The notes beneath the pieces were generated by a model, which had not been told where the DNA came from, did no database searches, and worked only from the letters and a program-made list of their open reading frames with translations. From contig NZ_JBEPSD010000001.1 in NCBI RefSeq assembly GCF_040548735.1, positions 682,001 through 746,000 of the forward strand: a stretch of 64,000 nucleotides of DNA, written 5' to 3'. The position numbers and the translations under genes are program-made. Every line of letters begins with the position of its first letter. Position 1 is the stretch's first letter. The stretch comes from Rhodanobacter soli. Lineage in GTDB: Bacteria > Pseudomonadota > Gammaproteobacteria > Xanthomonadales > Rhodanobacteraceae. Below are positions 34,300 to 41,793 of the stretch, piece by piece.

Positions 34300-35286
34300 A
34301 TGAAGCCGCCAGCCTTCCCCCCGTCATGGCGCGCGCGCACCACGCGCCTGCTCCGCCGTGGCGGCCTCGCGCTGGCCGTGGCGTCGCTGCTGCCGGCCTG
34401 CTCGCCATCCGGTCAGGCGCCGGCCGACAGCCGTGCCGGGATGGCAGCAGCCTACGCGGCCGTCGCGCGCGGGCGGATCGACATCGAAGGCGGCCTGCTC
34501 AACCTGGCGATGCCGCGCGAGGGCACGCTCGCCACGGTCGCCGTGCACGAAGGCGACCACGTCAGGCAGGGCCAGTTGCTGGCGGCGCTGGACACCGAAC
34601 CGGCCAGGCTCGCCGTCGAAGCGGCGCAGGCGCAACTCGAGCAGGCGCAGGCGCAGCTGAAGCTGCTCGGGGTCAAACAGGCCGCGGCGAAGCAGCGCGC
34701 CCAGCGACTGGCCGCCGCGGCCGCCGCCGGTGCCGGCGACGGCCAGAGCGCCGACGATGCGCACGAGGCGGCGGCGCAGATCGATGCCGACCAGCAGTCC
34801 GCCCGCGCGACACTGAGCATGGCCAGCCAGAAGCTGGACGAGGCCCGCTACGAGCTGAAGCAGCGCAGCCTGTTCGCCCCGTTCGACGCCGACGTGGTGC
34901 GCGTGTCGGCCCAGCCCGGCGCCGGCGTATCGCCCGCATCCGGGCCGTTGTTCGTCCTGCTGCCGCGGAAACCGCGGATCGTCCGTGCCGAGCTCAACGA
35001 CAGCTTCGTCGGCGTGATCCAGCCGGGCATGCCAGCCGAGGTGGTCGCCGACAGCGATGGCGGCCATGCCCGCTGGAACGCGCACGTGCTGCGCGTCGGC
35101 CAGGTCTACGGGCCGGCCACGCTGGAGAACGACCCGCAAGTACGCGCCAATGCGCGCACAGTGGAATGCGTGCTGGCGTTCGACCAGCCCGACTCCGCCC
35201 GAATCCGCGACCTGCGCATCGGTCAGCGCGTGATGGTACGTTTCGGTCACGCCACGGCGCCGGCCGCCGCCGCGTCGAAAGACTGA
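34300..35286 (+). CDS. Membrane-fusion (HlyD/DevB-like) efflux subunit, probable lipoprotein
   Basis: This 328-residue protein starts at 34300 behind AAGGAAAA. The N-terminus is basic (RARTTRLLRRGG), then hydrophobic, ending in a lipobox-like LLPAC near residue 34. Next come the first half-lipoyl segment (GGLLNLAMPREGTLATVAVHEGD), an Ala/Gln-rich coiled-coil hairpin (about 95-190) and the second half-lipoyl and barrel segments (FAPFDADVVRVSAQPGAGV). It bridges the inner-membrane ABC complex to the NodT-type channel. It completes the tripartite pump encoded here; its last position in the operon differs from the usual devBCA order. Confidence 0.9.
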   Translation: MKPPAFPPSWRARTTRLLRRGGLALAVASLLPACSPSGQAPADSRAGMAAAYAAVARGRIDIEGGLLNLAMPREGTLATVAVHEGDHVRQGQLLAALDTEPARLAVEAAQAQLEQAQAQLKLLGVKQAAAKQRAQRLAAAAAAGAGDGQSADDAHEAAAQIDADQQSARATLSMASQKLDEARYELKQRSLFAPFDADVVRVSAQPGAGVSPASGPLFVLLPRKPRIVRAELNDSFVGVIQPGMPAEVVADSDGGHARWNAHVLRVGQVYGPATLENDPQVRANARTVECVLAFDQPDSARIRDLRIGQRVMVRFGHATAPAAAASKD

Positions 35287-35352
35287 GGAAACCGCCGGCT
35301 GCGAACATCGTTCGCATGAAAACCGCCGCGATCCATCCCACAGGGCAAGCGC

Positions 35353-36189
35353 GTGATCCAGCAGACTGACTTCTTCTTCGAGGGCGGACGCAGCGGCGTG
35401 CTGCTGATCCACGGCCTCACCGGCACGCCGATGGAAATGAAGCTGCTCGGCAAGGGCCTGCACCGCGCCGGCTTCACCGTGCACGGCATGCAGCTGGCCG
35501 GCCATTGCGGCGACGTCGACGACCTGCTCGCCACCGGCTGGCGCGACTGGTACGCCAGCGTCGAGCAGGCCGCCGACGCGATGCTCGGCAAGGTCGACCA
35601 CCTGTTCGTCGGCGGCCTGTCGATGGGCGCCCTCCTGGCGCTGAAACTGGCCGCGGACCGGCCCGGTCGGATCGCCGGCGTGGGCGTGTACGGCGCCACT
35701 TTCCGCTACGACGGCTGGAGCATTCCGCCGCTGGCGCGGCTGTCGTTCCTGCTGCCGCTGCTGAAGAAACTCGGCATCGGCCGCGGCCGCAGCTTCATGG
35801 AGCAGCCGCCCTACGGCATCCGCGACGAACGCCTGCGCGCGCAGGTCAGCACGGCGATGCTCAGCGGCGACAGCGCCGCCGCCGGCCTGCCCGGCAACCC
35901 GTGGTACTCGCTGGCCGAGATGTACGGCCTGGCCGCCAGCGTGCGCCGCCAGCTGCGCCAGGTCACCGCGCCCTGCCTGGTCGCACACGCCAGCGACGAC
36001 GACGTCGCCAGCCTGAAGAACGCCGAGCTGGTGATGCGCGAAGTCAATGCGCCGGCCGAACTGCTGCTGCTCGACGACAGCTACCACATGATCACCATCG
36101 ACAAGGAACGGCGCACCCTGATCGATCGCTCGGCCGCGTTCTTCGACGGCATCGCCGCGTCGAACGGCACGCAGCGTGCCGCGGCCTGA
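35353..36189 (+). CDS. Alpha/beta-hydrolase (carboxylesterase/monoglyceride-lipase-like)
   Basis: This 278-residue enzyme (GTG start at 35353) shows the oxyanion strand LLIHGLTGTPMEM, the nucleophile elbow GGLSMGA with the catalytic serine, an acidic-residue region ASDDDVAS and the catalytic histidine in DDSYHMITID. It resembles small-ester carboxylesterases such as Geobacillus Est30, in which GLTG and GLSMG are characteristic. There is no signal peptide. It overlaps the next gene by one base, tying it to the membrane-protein pair and DegT-like gene that follow. A substrate in an acyl/lipid pathway is plausible but inferred. Confidence 0.88.
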   Translation: MIQQTDFFFEGGRSGVLLIHGLTGTPMEMKLLGKGLHRAGFTVHGMQLAGHCGDVDDLLATGWRDWYASVEQAADAMLGKVDHLFVGGLSMGALLALKLAADRPGRIAGVGVYGATFRYDGWSIPPLARLSFLLPLLKKLGIGRGRSFMEQPPYGIRDERLRAQVSTAMLSGDSAAAGLPGNPWYSLAEMYGLAASVRRQLRQVTAPCLVAHASDDDVASLKNAELVMREVNAPAELLLLDDSYHMITIDKERRTLIDRSAAFFDGIAASNGTQRAAA

Positions 36190-36569
36190 TGATGCCGGCG
36201 GAGGGCTCCATCTCCACCCTCGTGGCGGGCCTGTGGCTGCTCAACATCGTGCTCGATACCGGCGGCCAGCTGGCGTTCAAGGCGGCCGCGGGCGATGAGG
36301 CGGCCGGCGATGGCCTGGCGCGCTGGAAACACATGGCATCCAGGCCATGGTTGTGGCTCGGCATCGGCAGCTACGTGGTCGAATTCCTGGTGTGGATCGC
36401 CTTCCTGTCGCTGGTCCCGCTGTCCGAAGGCGTGTTGCTGGGTTCGATCAACATCGTGGCGATCATGCTCGCCGGGCGTTTCCTGTTCGGCGAGAAGCTG
36501 ACCCGGCTGCGGGTCGCCGGCATCCTGCTGGTCACGCTCGGCGTGGCGATCGTGGGAGTCAGCGGATGA
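36189..36569 (+). CDS. Small four-helix membrane protein, SMR/EamA half (ArnE-like position)
   Basis: This 126-residue protein has four hydrophobic helices (LVAGLWLLNIVLDTGGQLAF, LWLGIGSYVVEFLVWIAFLS, VLLGSINIVAIMLAGRFLF, VAGILLVTLGVAIVGV). It belongs to the drug/metabolite (SMR/EamA) superfamily. Two starts, 36189 and 36192, are possible. It overlaps the following homologous gene by four bases. Paired four-helix proteins of this kind work as heterodimers, the best known being the ArnE-ArnF flippase for lipid-linked aminoarabinose. The cargo here is unknown. Confidence 0.82.
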   Translation: MMPAEGSISTLVAGLWLLNIVLDTGGQLAFKAAAGDEAAGDGLARWKHMASRPWLWLGIGSYVVEFLVWIAFLSLVPLSEGVLLGSINIVAIMLAGRFLFGEKLTRLRVAGILLVTLGVAIVGVSG

Positions 36570-36961
36570 AGCGCTTCTACCTGTTCGGCTTCCTGCTGCT
36601 GATGGGCTTCGACACCCTCGCGCAGGTCAGCTTCAAGTACGCTGGCACCCAGGCGCTGCCGGTGGAAGCCAGCCTGGCATGGCTGTTGCGCGTGTTCGGC
36701 CAGCCGTGGGTCTACGGCGCGGTAATCGGCTACGTCGGCGCGTTCTTCACCTGGATGGCCTTGCTGAAACACGCGCCAATCGGCCCCGCCTTCGCCGCCT
36801 CGCACCTGGAAGTGGTGTCGGTGATGCTGCTGTCGATCTGGCTGTTCGACGAGCATCTCGATCTCGCCCGCGTCCTGGGTGCCATCGCGATCATCGCCGG
36901 CATCGTCTGCCTGGGTATCGCCGAAGGCCGCGAACACGCGCCGGAACCTGCCGTAGCCTGA
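36566..36961 (+). CDS. Small four-helix membrane protein, SMR/EamA half (ArnF-like position)
   Basis: This 131-residue protein has four helices (FYLFGFLLLMGFDTLAQVSF, WVYGAVIGYVGAFFTWMALL, FAASHLEVVSVMLLSIWLF, VLGAIAIIAGIVCLGIA). It carries EamA-like features including MALLKHAPIGPAFAASH. It is translationally coupled to the preceding homologue (ATGA overlap), so the pair probably forms one heterodimeric transporter or flippase. The DegT-type gene starts 20 bases later. As with its partner, specificity is not readable. Confidence 0.82.
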   Translation: MKRFYLFGFLLLMGFDTLAQVSFKYAGTQALPVEASLAWLLRVFGQPWVYGAVIGYVGAFFTWMALLKHAPIGPAFAASHLEVVSVMLLSIWLFDEHLDLARVLGAIAIIAGIVCLGIAEGREHAPEPAVA

Positions 36962-36981
36962 GCACCGGCTAAGCTGCGCCC

Positions 36982-38193
36982 ATGCTGCCCCGCCGCCACC
37001 ACGAACTGCCGCCCACTGCCGGCCTGCCGCTGCGGCCGAGCGACCTGCTCCCGGGCGCGCCGACCCTGGCCGCCGACATCGCCGCGCTGCTGGACACGCC
37101 GCCGCTGCAGCTGGAGTGCTCCGGCACCGCTGCGCTGCTGATCGCCTTGACCACGCTGCGCGAGATGCAGCCGCAGCGCGGTCGCGTGGTGGTGTCGGCG
37201 TTCACCTGTCCGCTGGTGGCGATCGCCGTGCAGCAGGCCGGATTGGAGCTGCAGCTGTGCGACCTGCGCCACGGCCATTACGACATGGATCCCGCCGCGC
37301 TGCGCGCCGCCTGCGACGAACGCACGCTGGCGATCATGCCCACCCATCTGGCCGGCCGCGTCGCCGACGTCGACGATGCGCTTGCCGTCGCGCGCCAGGT
37401 CGGCGCCTACGTGATCGAGGACGCCGCCCAGGCGCTGGGCGCACGCCGCGACGGCGTCAGCGTGGGGCTGGCCGGCGACGTGGGATTCTTCAGCCTGGCC
37501 GCCGGCAAAGGCCTGTCGATCTACGAAGGCGGACTGCTGCTGGCGCGCGACCCGTCGCTGCGCGAACGGTTGGCGCACACCGCCGCACGCCTCGTGCCGC
37601 GCCGCCCCGGCTGGGAATGGAAGCGCCACATCGAGCTGCTCGGCTACGCCGCGCTGTACCGGCCGTGGGGCTTGCGACTGGCGTATGGCAACCCCCTTCG
37701 TCGCGCCCTGCGTCGTGGCGATCCGGTGGCCGCCGTGGGCGACGACTTCCCGCTGACGATTCCGCTGCACCGCGTCGGCCGCTGGCGCCAGGCCGTCGGC
37801 GCACACGCCGCCGTCCGCCTGCCGGCGTTTCTCGACCGGCTGTCGGCGCAGGCGCAACGGCGCCTGTCGCGACTGCGCCAGATCGGCGGCGTCGAAGTGT
37901 TCGACGACGACGACGGCGCCCGCGGCACCTGGCCGTTCCTGTTGCTGCTGCTGCCTGACCGGCAACGCCGCGACGCCGCGCTGGCACAGCTGTGGCCGTC
38001 CGGCTACGGCGTCAGCCGCCTGTTCATCCACGCCCTGCCCGACTACGCCTATCTCGCCGGCATCGTGCCCGCACAGGATGTGCCGCACGCCCGTGATTTC
38101 GCCGCACGCAGCCTCACCCTCGGCAACAGCCCGTGGATGACCGAAGCGGATTTCGAGGCAGTTTGCGCTGCGCTGGAAGCGGTACTGCGCTGA
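36982..38193 (+). CDS. DegT/DnrJ/EryC1-family PLP-dependent enzyme
   Basis: This 403-residue protein has the fold-type-I layout of DegT enzymes. LECSGTAALLIALTTLREM is the N-terminal cofactor region, and VVVSAFTCPLVAIAVQQAG, VIEDAAQALGARRDG and the PLP lysine Lys176 in FFSLAAGKGLSIYEGG follow. DegT enzymes usually aminate nucleotide-linked keto-sugars (as ArnB does), although some act on other substrates. The preceding pair of ArnE/F-like proteins makes a lipid- or sugar-linked amine plausible. The C-terminal third is less conserved than in sugar aminotransferases. It converges on the ureohydrolase-like gene with a two-base gap. Confidence 0.85.
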   Translation: MLPRRHHELPPTAGLPLRPSDLLPGAPTLAADIAALLDTPPLQLECSGTAALLIALTTLREMQPQRGRVVVSAFTCPLVAIAVQQAGLELQLCDLRHGHYDMDPAALRAACDERTLAIMPTHLAGRVADVDDALAVARQVGAYVIEDAAQALGARRDGVSVGLAGDVGFFSLAAGKGLSIYEGGLLLARDPSLRERLAHTAARLVPRRPGWEWKRHIELLGYAALYRPWGLRLAYGNPLRRALRRGDPVAAVGDDFPLTIPLHRVGRWRQAVGAHAAVRLPAFLDRLSAQAQRRLSRLRQIGGVEVFDDDDGARGTWPFLLLLLPDRQRRDAALAQLWPSGYGVSRLFIHALPDYAYLAGIVPAQDVPHARDFAARSLTLGNSPWMTEADFEAVCAALEAVLR

Positions 38194-38195
38194 GC

Positions 38196-39077
38196 TCAAC
38201 CGGAGCGCCGCGCGATGGCGGCCAGAAGCTGCAGGTTCAGCGCATGCTGCTGCGCCTGCCAGTCGCTCAGTCGTGCCGGATCGATGTCCGGTTGCGCATC
38301 CAGCGCGGACAGCCGGCGTTTCCACCAGGTGCGGTAGCGGTAATGCGACACCTCGCCGTTGATGTCGCTGCCGACCAACCCCCGGCGCAGGCTGCCGATC
38401 AGTTCCAGGGCATGGTCGGTCAGCAGCCGTCCCTGATCCCAGTTGGTATGCGCCACGACCGGGGCGAACACGTCCTTGTCGATCGACAGGTAGCTTGGCG
38501 TGGCCTGCGTGCGCTGCGAGTCCGCGAAGGCATCGACCATCGCCGCCGGCGTGTCGAAGCTGCGGAAAGCGCGCGCCAGACCGAGCCGGCGCGACCAGCC
38601 GGTGTCCACGCCCATGCTCCAGTAGCTCAGCTTGCCGCGGCGCAGCGGCGCCAGGTAGTTCTCCCACGCGTGGCCCGCGCCGATGTCGGACGAAGTGATG
38701 CCGAGCACGTGCACATGGCTGACCTGCGGCAGCATCGCCACCCGGCGCACCCATGAGCCGCAATGCACGCCGAACGGAAAGCGCATGTTGTCCGGGTGGT
38801 TGTCCAGCACCACGACCTGGAACGGCGCCTGCGGCTGCAGGCGCGCTATCAGCGGCCAGCTGAGGTGATGGAAGTCGCCGCTGCCGGTGAAGACGGTGCC
38901 GTAGTCGGCAGGCAGCAATTCGTCGAGCATGGCACCGAAACGCCGGATGGCCGCCAGCGAGCAGCCGAAGCGGATCGATTCCTGCCAGTGTTCCAGCGGC
39001 AGCACCAGGCGATCCGGCAGCGGCCCGACCGAGTGGTCGATGTCGAGTACGACCGGGCGATTGGCCAGATTACTCAT
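38196..39077 (-). CDS. Ureohydrolase (arginase)-fold protein of uncertain activity
   Basis: I start at the ATG at 39077, within the end of the upstream acyltransferase-like gene (8-base overlap), for 293 residues. The arginase-type metal motifs are recognisable but modified. GSGDFHHLSW replaces GGDHS, LDNHPDNM resembles DAHxD, and SIDKDVFAP matches SxDxDxxDP. The C-terminal SDINGEVSHYRYRTWWKRRLS is not arginase-like. It could hydrolyse an amide or guanidine-type C-N bond, as arginases, agmatinases and some polyketide-amine hydrolases do. Assignment rests on motif pattern only. Confidence 0.7.
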   Translation of the reverse strand: MSNLANRPVVLDIDHSVGPLPDRLVLPLEHWQESIRFGCSLAAIRRFGAMLDELLPADYGTVFTGSGDFHHLSWPLIARLQPQAPFQVVVLDNHPDNMRFPFGVHCGSWVRRVAMLPQVSHVHVLGITSSDIGAGHAWENYLAPLRRGKLSYWSMGVDTGWSRRLGLARAFRSFDTPAAMVDAFADSQRTQATPSYLSIDKDVFAPVVAHTNWDQGRLLTDHALELIGSLRRGLVGSDINGEVSHYRYRTWWKRRLSALDAQPDIDPARLSDWQAQQHALNLQLLAAIARRSG

Positions 39078-40140
39078 CGTTGGCCCCCGTGGCCGCCTGC
39101 CAGCTGCGATCGCTTTCGAAATGGCCGCCCAGGCGGCGCAGCAACGCCCGCAGCAAGGGGTTGCGCGCATACACCGCGTGGCGGGTGAAGGTCATGCGGG
39201 CGCCGAGGAAGGCCTTCACTTCCGGATCGGTCCAGCCGGCCACGTAATGGCTGAGCCCGCGCTGCCGCGCATAGTCGAGATTGTGCATCCAGCTGACGAA
39301 GTACAGGTTGTGCTCGCGCGCCTGCGGATAGGCGAAGCCGACGTACTTGTCGATCAGCCGGCCGCCGTACTCGTAGCAGAGATTCCAGCCGATCATCTCC
39401 CCGGCATGGCGATAGACGAACACCACGCCGCCGCTCCCGCCATCCTGCAGTACGGCGCGGAAGAACGCCGCGGCCGGCCGGTCGAAATGGATTTCGCTTT
39501 GCGCGTACACGTTGTCGAACAGCGCATGGAACGCGGCCAGCGTCGCCTCGTCGTGGAAGCGCGCGTCGCCGGTCGGCACCGCTTCGATCTCCAGTTCGGC
39601 CAGCGAGCGCAGCTTGCGCCGGATGTTCTTCCGGCGGCCGGACGACAGCCGCGCGAGATACTCGTCGTTCGAGCCGAAGTCGATCGGCACCCACGCCAGC
39701 GCCTGGCCCTCCAGCAGCACGAAGCCGGCCGCCGCGCAGGCGCTGGCGAAGGCGCGCGCATACGCGTTGTCGCCCGCGCCGAGCAGCGGCGAATCCTGCG
39801 CGATGTCCTTCACGATCAGCAGCCGGCATTCGCGCCCATACGCCGCTTTCAATCCCTGCGCCAAAGCAGAGGGTGCCACCGTCGACGGCAAAGGCGCGTA
39901 TTCGGACACGGTGGTGCCGGCGAAGCGCGTGCGCCAGCGCAGCAGGCGGCCCCAGCGGCGGTAGCCCGGCAGGCCGGCCATGCGCCGGCGCAACGCGTCG
40001 TCGGCCGTGGTCAACACGTCGAACGGCGCCACGAACACCGGCATGCCCTGCGCCGAATGGCCGGCTGCAAAACCGACCGGCGGGTGCGCCATGAAGGCGC
40101 CGAGCAGGGCATCGGGTTCGAGTTGTGCGATGAAAGGCAT
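39070..40140 (-). CDS. GNAT/FemAB-like (BioF2-type) acyltransferase
   Basis: This 356-residue protein starts at 40140 (MPFIAQLEPDALLG). The N-terminal third is probably a degenerate GNAT half. The C-terminal half has the FemAB/BioF2 pattern: RLSSGRRKNIRRKLRSL, FHALFDNVYAQSEIHFDRP, VVFVYRHAGEMIGWNLCYEY, YVGFAYPQAREHNLYFVSW. Such enzymes transfer acyl or aminoacyl groups to amines. The acyl-carrier-protein gene starts 69 bases away on the other strand, suggesting an acyl-ACP donor. Its gene overlaps the ureohydrolase-like gene downstream. Confidence 0.75.
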   Translation of the reverse strand: MPFIAQLEPDALLGAFMAHPPVGFAAGHSAQGMPVFVAPFDVLTTADDALRRRMAGLPGYRRWGRLLRWRTRFAGTTVSEYAPLPSTVAPSALAQGLKAAYGRECRLLIVKDIAQDSPLLGAGDNAYARAFASACAAAGFVLLEGQALAWVPIDFGSNDEYLARLSSGRRKNIRRKLRSLAELEIEAVPTGDARFHDEATLAAFHALFDNVYAQSEIHFDRPAAAFFRAVLQDGGSGGVVFVYRHAGEMIGWNLCYEYGGRLIDKYVGFAYPQAREHNLYFVSWMHNLDYARQRGLSHYVAGWTDPEVKAFLGARMTFTRHAVYARNPLLRALLRRLGGHFESDRSWQAATGANDE

Positions 40141-40208
40141 GCGTAAGCCAGCCCGTCTAGACTGCTTGGGACATGACATTGTCTCCAGCCGCCAGGGATC
40201 TCTCCGCC

Positions 40209-40481
40209 ATGAACGACACCATCCAGCAGCAAGTGTTCGAGATCATCGCCAAGCAGGCCAAGACCGAGGTGGCCAACGTGAAGCCCGAGTCCACCCTGAA
40301 GGATCTGGGCGTCGCCTCGCTGGAGGCGATCGAGTTGATCTTCGACATCGAGGAACACTTCAACATCAATTTCCCCGACCAGCAAGGCGCCAACTTCGAC
40401 AGCGACTCCGCGCAGAACCTCGTCGATGCGGTGCAAAAGGCGCTGGCCGACAAGGCCGCCGCCGACGAGGGATCGAAGTGA
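40209..40481 (+). CDS. Acyl carrier protein
   Basis: This 90-residue acidic protein has the four-helix ACP pattern. The phosphopantetheine serine is Ser37 in LGVASLEAIELIFDIEEHF. The usual DSL motif is ASL: the aspartate before the serine is replaced by alanine. The rest (IIAKQAKTEVANVKPESTLKDLG) is orthodox. I chose ATG 40209 over an in-frame ATG at 40173, which would add 12 residues. The stop overlaps the ketosynthase start by one base. It is a dedicated carrier for this locus rather than housekeeping AcpP, which is normally next to fabG/fabF. Confidence 0.9.
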   Translation: MNDTIQQQVFEIIAKQAKTEVANVKPESTLKDLGVASLEAIELIFDIEEHFNINFPDQQGANFDSDSAQNLVDAVQKALADKAAADEGSK

Positions 40482-41713
40482 TGCAAGGCCCCGCCTCGCG
40501 CCGCGTGGCGATCACCGGCATGGGCGCGATCAGCCCGCTCGGCGTCGGTGCCGAGACGCTGTGGCAGGGCCTGCGCGAAGGCCGCAGCGCGATCGGCCCG
40601 CTGCATCACCCCGATGCCGAACGGTTGCGCGTGAAAGTCGCCGCGCAGGTGCCCGACAGCTTCGACCCGGCGGCGAACATCGACGAACGTACCCTGCCGA
40701 TGCTCGACCGCACCTCGGAATTCGCGCTGCACGCAGCACGCGAGGCGGTCGCGCAATCCGGACTGGACTTCCGCCAGGGCCAGCTCGGCCTGCGCACCGC
40801 GGTGATCGTCGGCACCGGTGTGGGCGGCGAAACCACCCAGGACGAACAGAGCCGGCGCCTGTACGGGGAAAATGCCGCCCGCGCACACCCGCTGACCATC
40901 GTGCGGCTGATGACGAACGCCTCGGCCAGCCACATCAGCATCGCCTGGGGCCTGCACGGCCCCACCTTCGCGGTGGCCAGCGCCTGCGCCTCGGCCAACC
41001 ACGCGATCATCCAGGCGGCGCAGATGATCCGCTGGGGCCTCGCCGACGTCGCCATCACCGGCGGCACCGAGGCCTGCCTCACCTACGGCGCACTGAAGGC
41101 ATGGGAGGCCATGCGCGTGCTGGCCGACGACACCTGCCGCCCGTTCAGCATCAACCGCCGCGGCCTGGTGCTTGGCGAGGGCGCCGGCATCTTCGTGCTG
41201 GAATCCATGGAACACGCGCAAGCGCGGGGCGCCACCATCCTCGCCGAACTGGCCGGCAGCGGCATGACCGCCGACGCCACCGACATCGTGATGCCCAGCG
41301 CCGACGGCGCCGCCGCCGCGATGCGCCAGGCGCTGGACGATGCCGGCCTCGCGCCGCAGGACGTCGACTACGTCAACGCCCACGGTACCGGCACCCAGGC
41401 CAACGACGTCACCGAGAGCCGCGCGATCCGGCTCGCCTTCGGCGCGCACGCCGAACGCCTCGCGGTGTCCTCGACCAAGTCGATGCACGGCCACGCGCTG
41501 GGCGCTTCCGGCGCACTGGAGCTGGTGGCGGTGATCGGTGCGCTGCGCGACAGCGTGGTGCCGCCCACCGCCAATCTCGACCAGGTCGACCCGGCCTGCG
41601 ACCTCGACTACGTGCCGAACGTCGGCCGACCGATGCCGGTGCGTGCCGCACTTTCCAACTCGTTCGCGTTCGGTGGACTCAACGCGGTGCTGGCGCTCAA
41701 GCGCGCTTCCTGA
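40481..41713 (+). CDS. FabF-like beta-ketoacyl-ACP synthase
   Basis: This 410-residue enzyme has an intact KAS II catalytic triad: Cys169 (VASACASANHAI), His301 (NAHGTGTQAND) and His338 (MHGHALGASGALE), with GTGVGGE and the end SNSFAFGGLNAVLALKR. The spacing matches E. coli FabF (163/303/340). It performs a decarboxylative Claisen condensation on ACP-bound acyl chains. It is coupled to its own ACP and lies in a locus without reductases or dehydratase, so it probably performs a dedicated condensation using the cell's fatty-acid machinery for the rest. The C-terminus meets a convergent hairpin. Confidence 0.93.
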   Translation: MQGPASRRVAITGMGAISPLGVGAETLWQGLREGRSAIGPLHHPDAERLRVKVAAQVPDSFDPAANIDERTLPMLDRTSEFALHAAREAVAQSGLDFRQGQLGLRTAVIVGTGVGGETTQDEQSRRLYGENAARAHPLTIVRLMTNASASHISIAWGLHGPTFAVASACASANHAIIQAAQMIRWGLADVAITGGTEACLTYGALKAWEAMRVLADDTCRPFSINRRGLVLGEGAGIFVLESMEHAQARGATILAELAGSGMTADATDIVMPSADGAAAAMRQALDDAGLAPQDVDYVNAHGTGTQANDVTESRAIRLAFGAHAERLAVSSTKSMHGHALGASGALELVAVIGALRDSVVPPTANLDQVDPACDLDYVPNVGRPMPVRAALSNSFAFGGLNAVLALKRAS

Positions 41714-41737
41714 AGCCGCCATGGGTCCGAAACGGAA

Positions 41738-41763
41738 GAACCCGGTGGCGATCCACCGGGTTC
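41738..41763. terminator. Convergent hairpin between ketosynthase and aminotransferase genes
   Basis: A perfect 11-bp stem (GAACCCGGTGG / CCACCGGGTTC, loop CGAT) lies midway in the 80-base gap between two converging genes. There is no long T-run, but position and symmetry suit a bidirectional terminator. Confidence 0.7.
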
Positions 41764-41793
41764 CGGTCGTACGTGGCACACCGGCAACCCGCA

